Part shown: piece after piece, positions 49,430 to 58,476 of the stretch
Numbering within the stretch: position 1 is the first letter of the stretch
Layout: each line of letters opens with the position of its first letter
From: VAXT01 sp963774625
Lineage (GTDB): Bacteria > Actinomycetota > Thermoleophilia > Gaiellales > Gaiellaceae
DNA: 64,000 bases
NCBI GenBank assembly: GCA_963774625.1
Contig: CAVZFQ010000018.1
Coordinates: 310,001 to 374,000, forward strand
Direction: 5' to 3'
Notes under the pieces: generated by a model
Seen by the model: only the letters and a program-made list of their open reading frames with translations
Databases searched by the model: none
What the model was told of the DNA's origin: nothing
Program-made: the position numbers and the translations under genes

Positions 49430-50562
49430 TGGCGAGCGAGCGCGGAATACGAGTAGGCAACGTGCCGATCGGCGGCGGAGCACCCGTCGTTGTCCAGTCG
49501 ATGACGCTGACCCCCACGAGGGACGTCCCGGCGACGACCGCCCAGATCGCTGCGCTCGCGTCCGCCGGCTGCGAGGTCGTGCGGTGCGCCGTGCCGAAGA
49601 TCGAGGACGCCGAGGCGCTGCGCAAGATCGTGCGCCTGTCTCCGATCCCGGTCATCGCCGACATCCACTTCAACGCGAGCCTTGCGCTGCGAGCGATCGA
49701 CGCCGGCGTCGCGGCCGTGCGCATCAACCCCGGCAACATCGGCGGCCCGGAGAAGGTCGCCCAGGTGGTCGAAGCCGCGAAGCGCGCCGGCATTCCGATG
49801 CGCATCGGCGCGAACTCCGGCTCGCTGCCGAAGCATCTCCAAGAGCTCGCTCAGCAAGACCAGGCCGAGGCGCTCGTCGCCGCAGCCCTCGAGGAAGTCG
49901 AGCTCCTCGAGAGCCTCGACTACCGCGATTTCAAGATCTCGGTCAAGTCGACGCACGTGCCGACGATGATCCGCGCCTACCGGCTCCTCTCCGAGAAGGT
50001 GCCGTACCCGCTGCATCTGGGCGTGACCGAGGCCGGCACCGAGCTGACTGGCTCGATCAAGAGCTCGATCGGCATCGGGTCGCTCCTCGCGGACGGAATC
50101 GGCGACACGATCCGCGTCTCGCTCACCGCCGACCCGGTGAAGGAAGTGGGCGTGGCCTGGGAGATCCTGAAGGCGCTCGGGCTGCGCGAGCGCGGCCCGG
50201 TGATGATCGCGTGCCCGTCGTGCGGCCGTGACAACGTGGGGGTGGAGAACCTCGCGGTCAAGGTCGAGGAGCGCCTCCGCGACTACCCGCAGGCGTTCGA
50301 GGTCGCGGTCATGGGCTGCGCCGTCAACGGACCGGGGGAGGCGGGGGACGCCGACTTCGGGATCGCGGGCGGCCGCGACGTCGGGTTCATCTACGCGCAC
50401 GGTCGCGTGCTGAAGAAGGTCGAGTCCGAGGAGCTCATCGACCAGCTCTTCCGTGAGATCGACGAATGGATCGCGGAAGGCATGCGCCGGCCGAAGCGGT
50501 TGAAGATGGCGAAGCCCGCTGCGCTCGCCATGGCCGAGGCTTCAGAGATTCCGCTCGACTAA
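49429..50562 (+). CDS. ispG: 4-hydroxy-3-methylbut-2-enyl diphosphate synthase
   Basis: 377 residues from the ATG at 49429 (a TTG at 49426 is also possible). TIM-barrel half beginning GIRVGNVPIGGGAPVVVQSM, and a C-terminal 4Fe-4S half with Cys in IACPSCGRDNV and VMGCAVNGPGEAGDADFG. It makes HMBPP in the MEP pathway. The start shares one base with the rseP stop. Confidence 0.97.
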   Translation: MASERGIRVGNVPIGGGAPVVVQSMTLTPTRDVPATTAQIAALASAGCEVVRCAVPKIEDAEALRKIVRLSPIPVIADIHFNASLALRAIDAGVAAVRINPGNIGGPEKVAQVVEAAKRAGIPMRIGANSGSLPKHLQELAQQDQAEALVAAALEEVELLESLDYRDFKISVKSTHVPTMIRAYRLLSEKVPYPLHLGVTEAGTELTGSIKSSIGIGSLLADGIGDTIRVSLTADPVKEVGVAWEILKALGLRERGPVMIACPSCGRDNVGVENLAVKVEERLRDYPQAFEVAVMGCAVNGPGEAGDADFGIAGGRDVGFIYAHGRVLKKVESEELIDQLFREIDEWIAEGMRRPKRLKMAKPAALAMAEASEIPLD

Positions 50563-50565
50563 TCT
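50560..50565 (+). promoter_or_regulatory. -10 hexamer TAATCT of proS
   Basis: Seven bases before the proS GTG; its first three bases are the ispG stop codon. Confidence 0.5.
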
Positions 50566-50572
50566 CTCGCGG

Positions 50573-52231
50573 GTGGTCCGGCGAGCCTCCCAGCTCTTCC
50601 TGCCGACGCTGCGCGACGACCCTGCGGACGCCGAGTCGGCGAGTCACAAGCTCCTCGTCCGGGGAGCGTTCATCCGTCAGGTCAGCGCCGGCGTCTGGAC
50701 GTTCCTGCCCCTGGGCTGGCGGGTGCACGAGAAGGTCGTGCAGATCATCCGCGAGGAGATGGATGCGATCGGCTCCCAGGAGATGCTGATGCCGGTGCTG
50801 ACGCCGGCGGAGCTCTGGCAGGCGACGGGGCGGTACGACATCCCGGAGGTCTTCAAGCTGAAAGACCGTAACGGGCGCGAATTCGTGCTCCCCATGACGC
50901 ACGAGGAGACCGTCGGGTTCCACGCTCGTGAGATCCAGTCGTACCGCGAGCTCCCGCAGATGCTCTACCACTTCCAGACCAAGGAGCGGGACGAGCCCCG
51001 GCCGCGGGCCGGCCTGATCCGCGTCCGCGAGTTCATCATGAAGGACTCCTACTCGTTCGACCGCGACGAGGAGGGGCTCGAGAAGAGCTTCCGGCTACAC
51101 GCTGGTGCTTACGACCGGATCTTCGAGCGCTGCGGCCTCGAGGTGTACCCCGTGCAAGCCGAGTCGGGGATGATGGGTGGCAGCGAGAGCCGCGACTACC
51201 TGGCCCCGTCCGAGGCGGGCGAGAACACGCTCGTCACCTGCGAGAACTGCGACTACGCGGCCGACCAGGAGATCGCCCACGGCGTGCCACGTGCTCCCGA
51301 CTTTCCGGAGCCGTTGTCGTCTCCAGAAGAAGTGGAGACGCCGAACGTGGGCACGATCGAGGGCGTCGCCTCCCTGCTCGGCGTGGACGAGGCGGCGACC
51401 GCGAAGGCGATGCCTGTCATGGTCGACGAACGCGCCGTTCTCGCGCTCGTTCGAGGCGACGACCGGCTCGACGAGGCCAAGCTCGTCGCGGTGGTCGGCG
51501 CAGCCGTGCGCCCGGCTCAGCCCGACGAGATCCGCGAGACGTTCGGCGCCGACGGCGGCTCGATCGGGCCCGTGGGCACGAAGGTGGAGATCGTCGCCGA
51601 CGAGACTCTGCGCGAAGGGCAGTTCGTGGCGGGCGCGAACCGCACCGGCTGGCACCTGCGCGGCGTCGAGGCGGGGAGGGACTACCAGGCACGGTTCGCC
51701 GACATCCGTGAGACTCGCGAGGGCGACACGTGCCCGAAGTGCGGCGGTGCGTTGCGCCTACAGTCGGCGATCGAGGTCGGACACATCTTCAAGCTGGAAA
51801 CCCGCTATTCCGTACCGCTCGACGCGACCTTCCTCGACGAGGACGGCCAGGAGAAGCCGCTCATCATGGGGAGCTACGGAATCGGCCCGGCCAGGACGAT
51901 GGCGGCCGTCATCGAGCAGCACCACGATGAGCACGGGATCAAGTGGCCGGCCGCCCTCTCGCCGTACGACGTCCACGTCGTGGTCTTGCCCGGCCTCGAG
52001 GAGCAGGCGGAGCAGGTGGCAGCCAAGCTCGAGCAGGCAGGAGACGACGTCCTGCTGGACGACCGCGACCAGCGGGCCGGAGAGAAGTTCGCAGACGCCG
52101 ACCTGATCGGCATTCCCGTCCGCGTGACCGTGGGCAAGAAGACGCTCGACGACAACGCGGTCGACGTGCGCGACAGAGGAACCGGCGAGGAGCGCCGTGT
52201 GGTCATCGACGAGCTCGGGAGCCTGCGCTGA
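50573..52231 (+). CDS. proS: prolyl-tRNA synthetase
   Basis: 552 residues, the bacterial type with an inserted YbaK-like editing domain (about residues 220-390) between motifs 2 and 3. Catalytic segments: FLPLGWRVHEKVVQIIREEM, RDEPRPRAGLIRVREFIMKD, MGSYGIGPARTMAAVIEQ, and the C-terminal anticodon-binding domain. Leaderless GTG start. A tRNA-Pro gene lies about 320 bases downstream. Its stop shares one base with the next start (TGATG). Confidence 0.96.
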   Translation: MVRRASQLFLPTLRDDPADAESASHKLLVRGAFIRQVSAGVWTFLPLGWRVHEKVVQIIREEMDAIGSQEMLMPVLTPAELWQATGRYDIPEVFKLKDRNGREFVLPMTHEETVGFHAREIQSYRELPQMLYHFQTKERDEPRPRAGLIRVREFIMKDSYSFDRDEEGLEKSFRLHAGAYDRIFERCGLEVYPVQAESGMMGGSESRDYLAPSEAGENTLVTCENCDYAADQEIAHGVPRAPDFPEPLSSPEEVETPNVGTIEGVASLLGVDEAATAKAMPVMVDERAVLALVRGDDRLDEAKLVAVVGAAVRPAQPDEIRETFGADGGSIGPVGTKVEIVADETLREGQFVAGANRTGWHLRGVEAGRDYQARFADIRETREGDTCPKCGGALRLQSAIEVGHIFKLETRYSVPLDATFLDEDGQEKPLIMGSYGIGPARTMAAVIEQHHDEHGIKWPAALSPYDVHVVVLPGLEEQAEQVAAKLEQAGDDVLLDDRDQRAGEKFADADLIGIPVRVTVGKKTLDDNAVDVRDRGTGEERRVVIDELGSLR

Positions 52232-52536
52232 TGCCGCGCAGGCGTCGCTTCAGCGAGGATCCCTTCGGCCCGACGCTCGAGCGGCTGATGACGGAGACGG
52301 GGGTCACGTATCGAGCCCTCGCCTCGCAGACGAAGCTCTCGGCCGGGTACCTGAACCACCTCGTGCACGGCAACCGGCCCGTGCCCTCGAACGACATCGT
52401 GCGCAAGCTCGCCGATGCGCTCGGGGTGGAGCCGGAGCATTTCCGCGAGTACAGGCTGAGGGTGATCACCGAGCGGCTCGAAGAGATGCCGGACCTGATC
52501 GACCGCCTCTACAAGCGGCTCGGCGGGCGCGGCTAA
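52231..52536 (+). CDS. XRE-type helix-turn-helix regulator
   Basis: 101 residues with a lambda-repressor-like HTH at residues ~15-70 (LMTETGVTYRALASQTKLSA; HLVHGNRPVPSNDIVRKLAD) and a helical tail. No effector domain. It is co-transcribed with proS and ends 12 bases before the tRNA-Pro gene, whose -10 overlaps its stop codon. Targets unknown; control of proS or the tRNA is a possible but untested reading. Confidence 0.82.
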   Translation: MPRRRRFSEDPFGPTLERLMTETGVTYRALASQTKLSAGYLNHLVHGNRPVPSNDIVRKLADALGVEPEHFREYRLRVITERLEEMPDLIDRLYKRLGGRG

Positions 52537-52539
52537 ACT
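52534..52539 (+). promoter_or_regulatory. -10 hexamer TAAACT of tRNA-Pro
   Basis: Ends 9 bases before the mature tRNA 5' end; its first three bases are the stop of the HTH gene. Confidence 0.55.
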
Positions 52540-52548
52540 CCGCGGCCA

Positions 52549-52623
52549 CGGGGCGTGGCGCAGCCTGGTTAGCGCGCTTGTCTGGGGGACAGGAGGTCCC
52601 CGGTTCAAATCCGGGCGCCCCGA
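52549..52623 (+). tRNA. tRNA-Pro (anticodon GGG)
   Basis: 75 bases folding as a standard cloverleaf: acceptor CGGGGCG with CGCCCCG, D-stem GCGC/GCGC, anticodon loop CTGGGGG with anticodon GGG, T-stem CCCGG/CCGGG around TTCAAAT, discriminator A. It reads CCC (and CCU) Pro codons. The 3' CCA is not encoded, so the CCA-adding activity of the cca fusion is needed. Confidence 0.95.
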
Positions 52624-52764
52624 CTGGAATTCGCTCGGCAGCGTGGCGCCATTGACATCGTGAGTGGATCCACATCGGGCGCAGGCTGGATGCACATGCG
52701 CATGCCGTTACTCCGCTTCCCGGCTGGGCAGATAAGTCGGACACCACAAAAGAAGGGGAGTCCC

Positions 52765-53043
52765 ATGGCAACACGTGAAATCACGACCAATGACCGCCAT
52801 GTCGAGGCATTGCGGCCGACGGTCACTCGACGCGAGGAGACCAAGGTCTCGTTCTTGACCACCGAGTTCTGGGCGATGGTCGGAGTAATCGCCGCCGTGC
52901 TCGTGGCTGCGCAACAGGCGGACAACTTCGACGCACCGCGTGCCTGGACGCTGGTGGCGGCTGTCGCGATCGGCTACATGGTCAGCCGCGGTCTTGCGAA
53001 GAGCGGGACCGCTCACCGCGACAGAGACGACGACCGCAGGTAG
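52765..53043 (+). CDS. small membrane protein with two helices
   Basis: 92 residues from the ATG at 52765 (GAAGGGGAG upstream; the frame back to 52660 has no homology). Two hydrophobic segments (about residues 34-50 and 61-78) with a charged tail. I do not recognise a family; related small proteins in high-GC actinobacteria are uncharacterised. The 141 bases between the tRNA and this gene contain a GTGGATCCAC palindrome and no further gene. Confidence 0.65.
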   Translation: MATREITTNDRHVEALRPTVTRREETKVSFLTTEFWAMVGVIAAVLVAAQQADNFDAPRAWTLVAAVAIGYMVSRGLAKSGTAHRDRDDDRR

Positions 53044-53100
53044 AGCAGAGCGAGGCGAGAGCCCATGCGGCGGGGCTCTCGCCTCGCCACTCACTCTTTC

Positions 53101-54813
53101 TCAAGCCACTAATGACGCCGGAGCCCGGGCTGCCAGAACGCGCTCGTTCAAGATCGCGAGGAACGCTACGACGACCGTGGGGTCGAACTGCGTTCCCGAG
53201 CAGGCGATGAGCTCGTAGCGGGCGCTTTCTGGTGATCGTGCCTGCGCGTATGGCCTGTCTTCGGTCATCGCGCAGTAGGAATCGACGACGAAGACGATCC
53301 GGGCGCCGATCGGTATGTCGTTGCCCGCGAGCCCGTCGGGATAGCCTGCACCGTCCCAGCGCTCGTGCGATGAGCGGACCATGGAAGCGACACCTTCGAG
53401 CGAAGGGGCGCCGGCGAGGATGCGTTCGCCGATCGCGCTGTGGCTCTGCACGAAATCCATCTCCTCATCGGTGAGGAGTCCAGGCTTGGTCAGGATCTCG
53501 GATGGGATGCCCACTTTGCCCAGGTCGTGCAGCTCCGCAGCCTTTTCCACCAGTTGGACGTCATCAGTCGAGAGACCAAGCGCCTTGGCACATGACCCTG
53601 CCAAATTCGCCACCTCTTCGGCATGGCCGCCCAAACCGGGGTGACGTTCGTCGAGCATGCGGGTCAGCACACCGGAGATCCACTCGTCGGAGCCGGGGTA
53701 CGCGCTCAACTTGGCCGCGTACATACGGGTGTCAGCGAGCCGTAGCGCTTCAGAGCTCGTGACAGCCTCCTCCGGCACTCCGACCGAGCCTGTGGACGAG
53801 GTGATGCAGAAGCCCTCGCCCTCGTCGCCCAGTGCGTCCTGGAGTAGCGCGTGTGCTTCATCCGGAGGCACGTTCCCGTCGAGCAGGACGCAGAACTCGT
53901 CCCCGCCGAGGCGAGCCGCGGTTCCGTGCCCTTCGCAGGCTGTGGCGAGCTTGTGCCCGAGCCGTTTCAGCAGCGCGTCGCCCGCCGGATGGCCGAACGT
54001 GTCGTTGTAGCGCTTGAAGCCGTTCAAGTCGGCGATCGTCAAAGTGAAGCTTTCGTTTCTGTCGGTGCGCGCCTCGAGCTCCTCGAGCAGCGCGCGTCGG
54101 TTCGAAAGGCCGGTCAGGTCGTCGGTGCGCGCCTCCGCTGCGGTGGCAACGAGCGTGGCGAGCATCGTGGCCTCAGCGCGTCGCCTGTACGCGCCCAACA
54201 GCCATGCACAGACCGCCACACCGATCAGGCCCACCGGAATGAGGACGAAGGCTGTGGCTCGCACGGTTCGTTCGGTGGCGGTCACGGACGCGAGCTCCTG
54301 GCTCAAGAGCTGGGAAGGATCCGAGTGGAGGTCGTTCAAGACCACCTCGAGCTCGACCATGATCCTCTCCATCTTCTCCTCCGGACCGGCGGTGCCGTCG
54401 CTGTCGTAGCCGGGGGGCGTTGCGAGGAACTGCTCGATCGAAGGCTTGAGCCGCCGGACGATGGGCTTGCTCTCGTTGGCGATGTGTCTGGCCTCGGGAA
54501 CATCGCCCCTTTGCATGCGGTTGAGCGCTTCGTCGAGCACTCGCTGTGCGTTGCGCAGTTTGTTGAGGTCCTTCTTGTTGGTTCCGGCCTCCAGCGCGTC
54601 GGTGCTCGTATCGATCAGGCTCAGCGCCTGCATGGCACGCAGGTGACCCGATGTCTGAACGCCCGCTCCGGAGAGCCCGGCGGCACCGTTCTGGGTGACG
54701 ATCGAAGACCACACAGCGAGCGTTCCGAGCGCCAAGACGGCCAGAAACATGCCGGCGACGGCGATTCGGGCGATCAGTTTCTTGGACGTCGGAACGTGCA
54801 GCGATGGAATCAT
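53101..54813 (-). CDS. GGDEF and HD-GYP domain signalling protein
   Basis: 570 residues: two membrane helices (about 12-36 and 186-208) bracketing an exported helical sensor, then GGDEF (residues ~230-375, intact RLGGDEFCVLL) and HD-GYP (HDLGKVGIPSEIL; SHERWDGAGYPDGL; one of the usual tandem His before Glu is Ser). It could both make and break cyclic di-GMP, or one half may be regulatory. It is the only obvious c-di-GMP enzyme here and could feed the RsiG-like protein at 61 kb. Confidence 0.9.
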   Translation of the reverse strand: MIPSLHVPTSKKLIARIAVAGMFLAVLALGTLAVWSSIVTQNGAAGLSGAGVQTSGHLRAMQALSLIDTSTDALEAGTNKKDLNKLRNAQRVLDEALNRMQRGDVPEARHIANESKPIVRRLKPSIEQFLATPPGYDSDGTAGPEEKMERIMVELEVVLNDLHSDPSQLLSQELASVTATERTVRATAFVLIPVGLIGVAVCAWLLGAYRRRAEATMLATLVATAAEARTDDLTGLSNRRALLEELEARTDRNESFTLTIADLNGFKRYNDTFGHPAGDALLKRLGHKLATACEGHGTAARLGGDEFCVLLDGNVPPDEAHALLQDALGDEGEGFCITSSTGSVGVPEEAVTSSEALRLADTRMYAAKLSAYPGSDEWISGVLTRMLDERHPGLGGHAEEVANLAGSCAKALGLSTDDVQLVEKAAELHDLGKVGIPSEILTKPGLLTDEEMDFVQSHSAIGERILAGAPSLEGVASMVRSSHERWDGAGYPDGLAGNDIPIGARIVFVVDSYCAMTEDRPYAQARSPESARYELIACSGTQFDPTVVVAFLAILNERVLAARAPASLVA

Positions 54814-54853
54814 GTCTCTGTGCCTATCGGCATAAAGCCTCAGATGGTGAGCG

Positions 54854-55549
54854 ATGCCGGGAAATCGTGACCTAGACCGGCTCTACGGCCTTCCGCGCGA
54901 GGAGTTCACGGCAGCGCGGAACGAACTCGTTCGTGATCTGCGGAAAGCCGGACGCAAGGACGAGGCAGAGGAGGTGCACGCGCTCAAGAAGCCGTCCGTC
55001 TCGGCCTGGGCGGTGAATCAGCTCGCCCGGCAGCACCCAAAGGAGGTTGCCGACCTGGTCAAGGCCGGCGATGCGCTGCGAAAGGCTCAGCGCGACGTGC
55101 TCGCCGGCAAGAAGGGTGCCGATGTTCGCGAGGCGAGTCGCGCCCAGCACGAGCTCGCCGACGAGCTCGTCGACGCCGCGCGGCAGATGCTCGATGGAGT
55201 CACGCAGACCACGGCCCAGAGGATCTCGGGAACCCTGCGGGCGGCCTCCACAGACCCGGCGGCCGCGAAGCTGCTGCGTAAGGGGCGCTTGAGCGAGGAC
55301 GTCGAGTCGGTCGGCTTCGGGCCGCTCCTGCACGTCGCCCCGCAGCGAAAGGGTCGGTCGCGACCGACGCGCGATCGCGCACGCGAGCGGGCCACGGCTC
55401 AGAAGCAGCGCAAGCGGGAGGCTGTCGCCCAGGCAAGGAAGGAGGCCACCGCCGCGCGGAAGGCGGCCGACAACGCGGAGCGCGAAGCGAAGCGAGCACG
55501 AGAGCGCGCGGAAGCGGCCGAGAGGCGAGTCGCCTCGCTCGAGCGCTGA
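54854..55549 (+). CDS. coiled-coil protein of unknown function (actinobacterial conserved)
   Basis: 231 residues. Globular-looking N-terminal part (DRLYGLPREEFTAARNELVR; KKPSVSAWAVNQLARQHP) and a long Lys/Arg/Glu coiled coil at the C-terminus. Proteins with this N-terminal motif are widespread in actinobacteria and uncharacterised; a chromosome- or RNA-binding role is only a guess from the basic coiled coil. Divergent from the GGDEF gene. Confidence 0.72.
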   Translation: MPGNRDLDRLYGLPREEFTAARNELVRDLRKAGRKDEAEEVHALKKPSVSAWAVNQLARQHPKEVADLVKAGDALRKAQRDVLAGKKGADVREASRAQHELADELVDAARQMLDGVTQTTAQRISGTLRAASTDPAAAKLLRKGRLSEDVESVGFGPLLHVAPQRKGRSRPTRDRARERATAQKQRKREAVAQARKEATAARKAADNAEREAKRARERAEAAERRVASLER

Positions 55550-55551
55550 GC

Positions 55552-55557
55552 TAGGCT
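55552..55557 (+). promoter_or_regulatory. -10 hexamer TAGGCT of a small membrane-protein gene
   Basis: Six bases before the GTG at 55564; leaderless arrangement. Confidence 0.5.
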
Positions 55558-55563
55558 GCGACC

Positions 55564-55884
55564 GTGCGGAGCTGGGATCGGGCCTCGTTCGAGCTCAACA
55601 CGCGGTCGCCGAGAGGGCGGCGGCGGGTGAAGCAGCGGGACCTGCTGCTCCCGGCGGACCACAATCCCCTCAGGCTTTTCGGCGCCTGCGTGGTCTGTGG
55701 GATCTGCGCGGCGATCCTCTACGTCTGGATGCCCCTGATGCTCGTGACGATCGGCCTGAGCAGGCCGCTGGGGCCGCGCATCTGGCTGATCGTTTTCGCG
55801 GCCGCAGTCCTCATCAGCGTGGTGCTCTTCGCATTCGCTCTCAAGCAGATGGAGCGTTATCGGGAATGGGCGGCCGAGATCTAG
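55564..55884 (+). CDS. small two-helix membrane protein
   Basis: 106 residues with two membrane helices (about residues 39-61 and 72-94), an Arg-rich N-terminus and the end KQMERYREWAAEI. GTG start directly after a -10 hexamer. No family recognised. The next gene (arginase) starts 5 bases after its stop, so the two are probably one operon. Confidence 0.68.
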   Translation: MRSWDRASFELNTRSPRGRRRVKQRDLLLPADHNPLRLFGACVVCGICAAILYVWMPLMLVTIGLSRPLGPRIWLIVFAAAVLISVVLFAFALKQMERYREWAAEI

Positions 55885-55888
55885 CGGC

Positions 55889-56782
55889 GTGCCGCAGCGC
55901 GTCGCCATCCTCGGAGCAGCTCTCGACCTCGGCGCAGGGCGCCGCGGTGTCGACATGGGGCCGTCGGCGATCCGTTATGCGGGGCTCCGTGAGCGGCTAG
56001 TCAGGTCGGGGCTGGACGTCGAGGACTGGGGGAACGTCCAGGCCGAGCTTGCCGAGACGCGGCCCCGTGGCTCAGAGCGCGCGCGCTTTCTCGAAGAGAT
56101 CCTGGAGACGTGCTCACGCGTGTCCGAGCAGGTCGAATGGGCACGGGCGGCGGGATTCTTGCCGCTCGTCCTCGGCGGTGACCACTCGATCGCGCTCGGC
56201 ACGATGAGCGGGCTCGCGGCCTCCGGGCTCGGCGGAGCGCTCTGGCTCGACGCTCACGGTGACATGAACACGCCTCTCACGACTCCGAGCGGAAACGTGC
56301 ACGGAATGCCACTCGCTGCGGCAATGGGGCTCTGCGGCGAGGAGTTCGCCCGGGACGGCGTTCGCCTCCCGTCGCTCGCTCCCGAGCATGTCGCGCTCGT
56401 GGGGGTTCGCTCGCTCGACCCCGGTGAGCAGGAGCTCGTGCGGGAGCTCGGCATCGCCGTCTACACGATCAGCGACGTCGACCGGCGCGGCGTGGAGCCG
56501 ATCCTGCGCGAGGCGATCGCACGTGTCAGCGGAGGAGCCTTCTTCCACGTCTCGGTCGACCTCGACGTCGTCGATCCGGAGTTCGCTCCCGGGGTGGGCA
56601 ACCCCGTGCGCGGCGGCCTCTCGTACCGAGAAGCGCATCTGGCGCTGGAGCTCGTCGCCGAGAATGCGAGCCTGGACTCGCTCGAGATCGTCGAGGTGAA
56701 CCCCATCCGCGATCACGAGAACACGACCGCCGGTCTCGCGGTCGAGCTGGCCGCGAGCGCACTCGGCGCGCGGATCATCTAG
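55889..56782 (+). CDS. rocF: arginase / ureohydrolase family enzyme
   Basis: 297 residues with the full two-manganese set: LGGDHSIALGT, LWLDAHGDMNTP, and VSVDLDVVDPEFAP, plus the substrate loop SGNVHGMPLAAAMG typical of arginases (the Asn and His that bind arginine). It splits arginine to ornithine and urea, or, given the HutF-like gene on the other side, might act on a formimino or guanidino compound. It lies in a two-gene operon with the membrane protein upstream and converges on the HutF gene. Confidence 0.88.
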   Translation: MPQRVAILGAALDLGAGRRGVDMGPSAIRYAGLRERLVRSGLDVEDWGNVQAELAETRPRGSERARFLEEILETCSRVSEQVEWARAAGFLPLVLGGDHSIALGTMSGLAASGLGGALWLDAHGDMNTPLTTPSGNVHGMPLAAAMGLCGEEFARDGVRLPSLAPEHVALVGVRSLDPGEQELVRELGIAVYTISDVDRRGVEPILREAIARVSGGAFFHVSVDLDVVDPEFAPGVGNPVRGGLSYREAHLALELVAENASLDSLEIVEVNPIRDHENTTAGLAVELAASALGARII

Positions 56783-56786
56783 CGAC

Positions 56787-57800
56787 CTAGGACAGCACGT
56801 CGGCCGAGCAGCTCATGACGAGCGCAGCGAAGACGTCGCCCGAGATGCCGGCGAGAGTTGGATGCGAGACGTCGACGACGACGTCGTCCCATTTGTCGAT
56901 ACCGAGTGACGCGGCGCCCTCGTCGGACCCGAAGCACAGCAGGGTGCTCGCGGAGATGACGCCGCGTACCAGCTTCCTACGGCGCGCGATCCCCTCGAGC
57001 TCGCGCAGCTCCTCGAGCGGATCGACCCGGACGTTCGAGTCCGAGCCGATGCACAGCCCGATGCCGCGCTCGCACACCGCCTCGACGCGGAGGAAGCCGT
57101 CGCCGAGGTTCGCCTCCGTGGTCGGGCAGACGCAGATCCGAGCGCCGCTGTCGGCCACCAGGTCGAGCTCGGCGTCGTCGGCGTGGGTGGCATGCACGAT
57201 CGTGGTCCGTGCGCCAAGGCACCCGGTCCGGGCCAGGAGCTCGATGGGGCGGATGCCGTGCTCGGCAAGGCACTCCTCGATCTCGCGCGGCTGCTCGTCG
57301 GCGTGGACGTGTAGGACGAGCTCTTCCTGCTCGGCGTAGCGAGCGATCGCCTCGAGCCAGTCCGACGGGCACGTGCGGACCGAGTGGGGGGCAACACCGA
57401 CTGTCAGGCCACGCGCGCGCAGGTCGTCGACCTGGCGGAGGTACTCCTCGACCGAGGCCTGACGGAAGCGATCGGTGCCGCCTCGCCCGTACGCGGCGTA
57501 GAGCAGCACGAACCCGATGCCCGCGGCCTCGGCCGCCGCCGACGCAGCGAGCGCCTCGTCGAAGCCGAGATAGTGGAACTCGCCCACTGCGGTGTAGCCC
57601 GCGGCGCGCATCTCTCGGTAGGCGACTTCGTACTCGCGGCGGACGGTTTCCGAGGTCTGCCGCTCGGCGTGGGCGATCATGCGGTCCCGCCAGCCCCAGA
57701 AGTCCGGGCCTTCCTCGTGCCCCCGGAGCACGCGCTGGAACGCGTGGCTGTGCGCGTTGACGAACCCGGGAATCGTCAGGGTCTCCGGCACAGCGCCCAT
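56787..57800 (-). CDS. hutF: HutF-like formimidoylglutamate deiminase / amidohydrolase
   Basis: 337 residues from the ATG at 57800. Amidohydrolase metal motifs: PGFVNAHSHAFQRVLRG, LHVHADEQPREIEE, THADDAELD, and GSDSNVRVDPLEEL. HutF converts N-formimino-L-glutamate to N-formyl-L-glutamate in histidine breakdown; the canonical N-terminal ~110 residues of HutF are missing or reduced, so another deaminase activity is possible. It converges on arginase across a 4-base gap. A leaderless GTG start nine bases further in (VPETLTIPGF) is an alternative. Confidence 0.8.
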   Translation of the reverse strand: MGAVPETLTIPGFVNAHSHAFQRVLRGHEEGPDFWGWRDRMIAHAERQTSETVRREYEVAYREMRAAGYTAVGEFHYLGFDEALAASAAAEAAGIGFVLLYAAYGRGGTDRFRQASVEEYLRQVDDLRARGLTVGVAPHSVRTCPSDWLEAIARYAEQEELVLHVHADEQPREIEECLAEHGIRPIELLARTGCLGARTTIVHATHADDAELDLVADSGARICVCPTTEANLGDGFLRVEAVCERGIGLCIGSDSNVRVDPLEELRELEGIARRRKLVRGVISASTLLCFGSDEGAASLGIDKWDDVVVDVSHPTLAGISGDVFAALVMSCSADVLS

Positions 57801-57804
57801 TAAA

Positions 57805-57853
57805 TAGGTTGCCCCGGCCTCCTCCCGTTGACGATCGTAGCGAGGAAAAGCGC
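57805..57853. repeat. 49-bp intergenic element, copy 2
   Basis: Same blocks and distances as 34490-34538. It lies between the HutF gene (-) and pgsA (+). On the - strand a TACGAT hexamer is followed 7 bases later by GGGAGGAGG and then, 17 bases on, the HutF start. Confidence 0.7.
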
Positions 57854-57909
57854 ACCCGTCTGTCACGAAATACGAGCAAATCGCGGACACTGGCCTGCGG
57901 TAGGCGCTC

Positions 57910-57915
57910 TATCCT
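57910..57915 (+). promoter_or_regulatory. -10 hexamer TATCCT of pgsA
   Basis: Six bases before the ATG at 57922; leaderless arrangement. Confidence 0.55.
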
Positions 57916-57921
57916 TGCGCT

Positions 57922-58476
57922 ATGTCCGCATCCGCGGTGCCGGCGCCGCTCGCAGCTCTTCCGAACGCGCTCACGCTGCTGCGGCTGCTGCTCATCCCGC
58001 TCTTCGTCGTGCTCCTCGTGCCCGCCGACGACGGGCACAGCGTGGCGGCAGCGCTCGTCTTCGGCGTCGCCGGGGTCAGCGACTACCTCGACGGCTGGCT
58101 CGCGCGGCGTCTGAACGTCCAGTCCGACTTCGGACGCGTAGCCGATCCGCTTGCCGACCGGCTGATGATCGATGCGGCGGTCATCCTGCTGGTCCTCGTG
58201 CACGACCGGCTCCCGTGGGCCGCCCTCGCGATCATCATCGCCCGGGACGTTCTGCTGATTGCCGGGTACAAGCTGCTCATGCCGCGTGGCTACGAGCTGA
58301 ACGTCAACTTCCTCGGGAAGGCAGCGACGTGGGTGCTCTACTGCGCGCTCTTCTTCGTTCTCCTCACCGAGCCGAGCGCGGACTGGCCGCTGTGGGTCTT
58401 CTGGTTCGGCGTCGCACTCGCCGTCGCCGCCGCAGGCCAGTACCTCGTGACCGCAGTCCGGGGGAGTGACACATGA
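57922..58476 (+). CDS. pgsA: CDP-alcohol phosphatidyltransferase (PgsA-like)
   Basis: 184 residues with five or six helices and the complete CDP-alcohol motif DG-x2-AR-x8-G-x3-D-x3-D (YLDGWLARRLNVQSDFGRVA and on). It transfers phosphatidyl groups from CDP-diacylglycerol to glycerol 3-phosphate or another alcohol. Leaderless start. It overlaps the nucleotidyltransferase-mutase gene by 4 bases, linking lipid and sugar-nucleotide synthesis, perhaps for phosphoinositol- or mannolipid-type products. Confidence 0.92.
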   Translation: MSASAVPAPLAALPNALTLLRLLLIPLFVVLLVPADDGHSVAAALVFGVAGVSDYLDGWLARRLNVQSDFGRVADPLADRLMIDAAVILLVLVHDRLPWAALAIIIARDVLLIAGYKLLMPRGYELNVNFLGKAATWVLYCALFFVLLTEPSADWPLWVFWFGVALAVAAAGQYLVTAVRGSDT

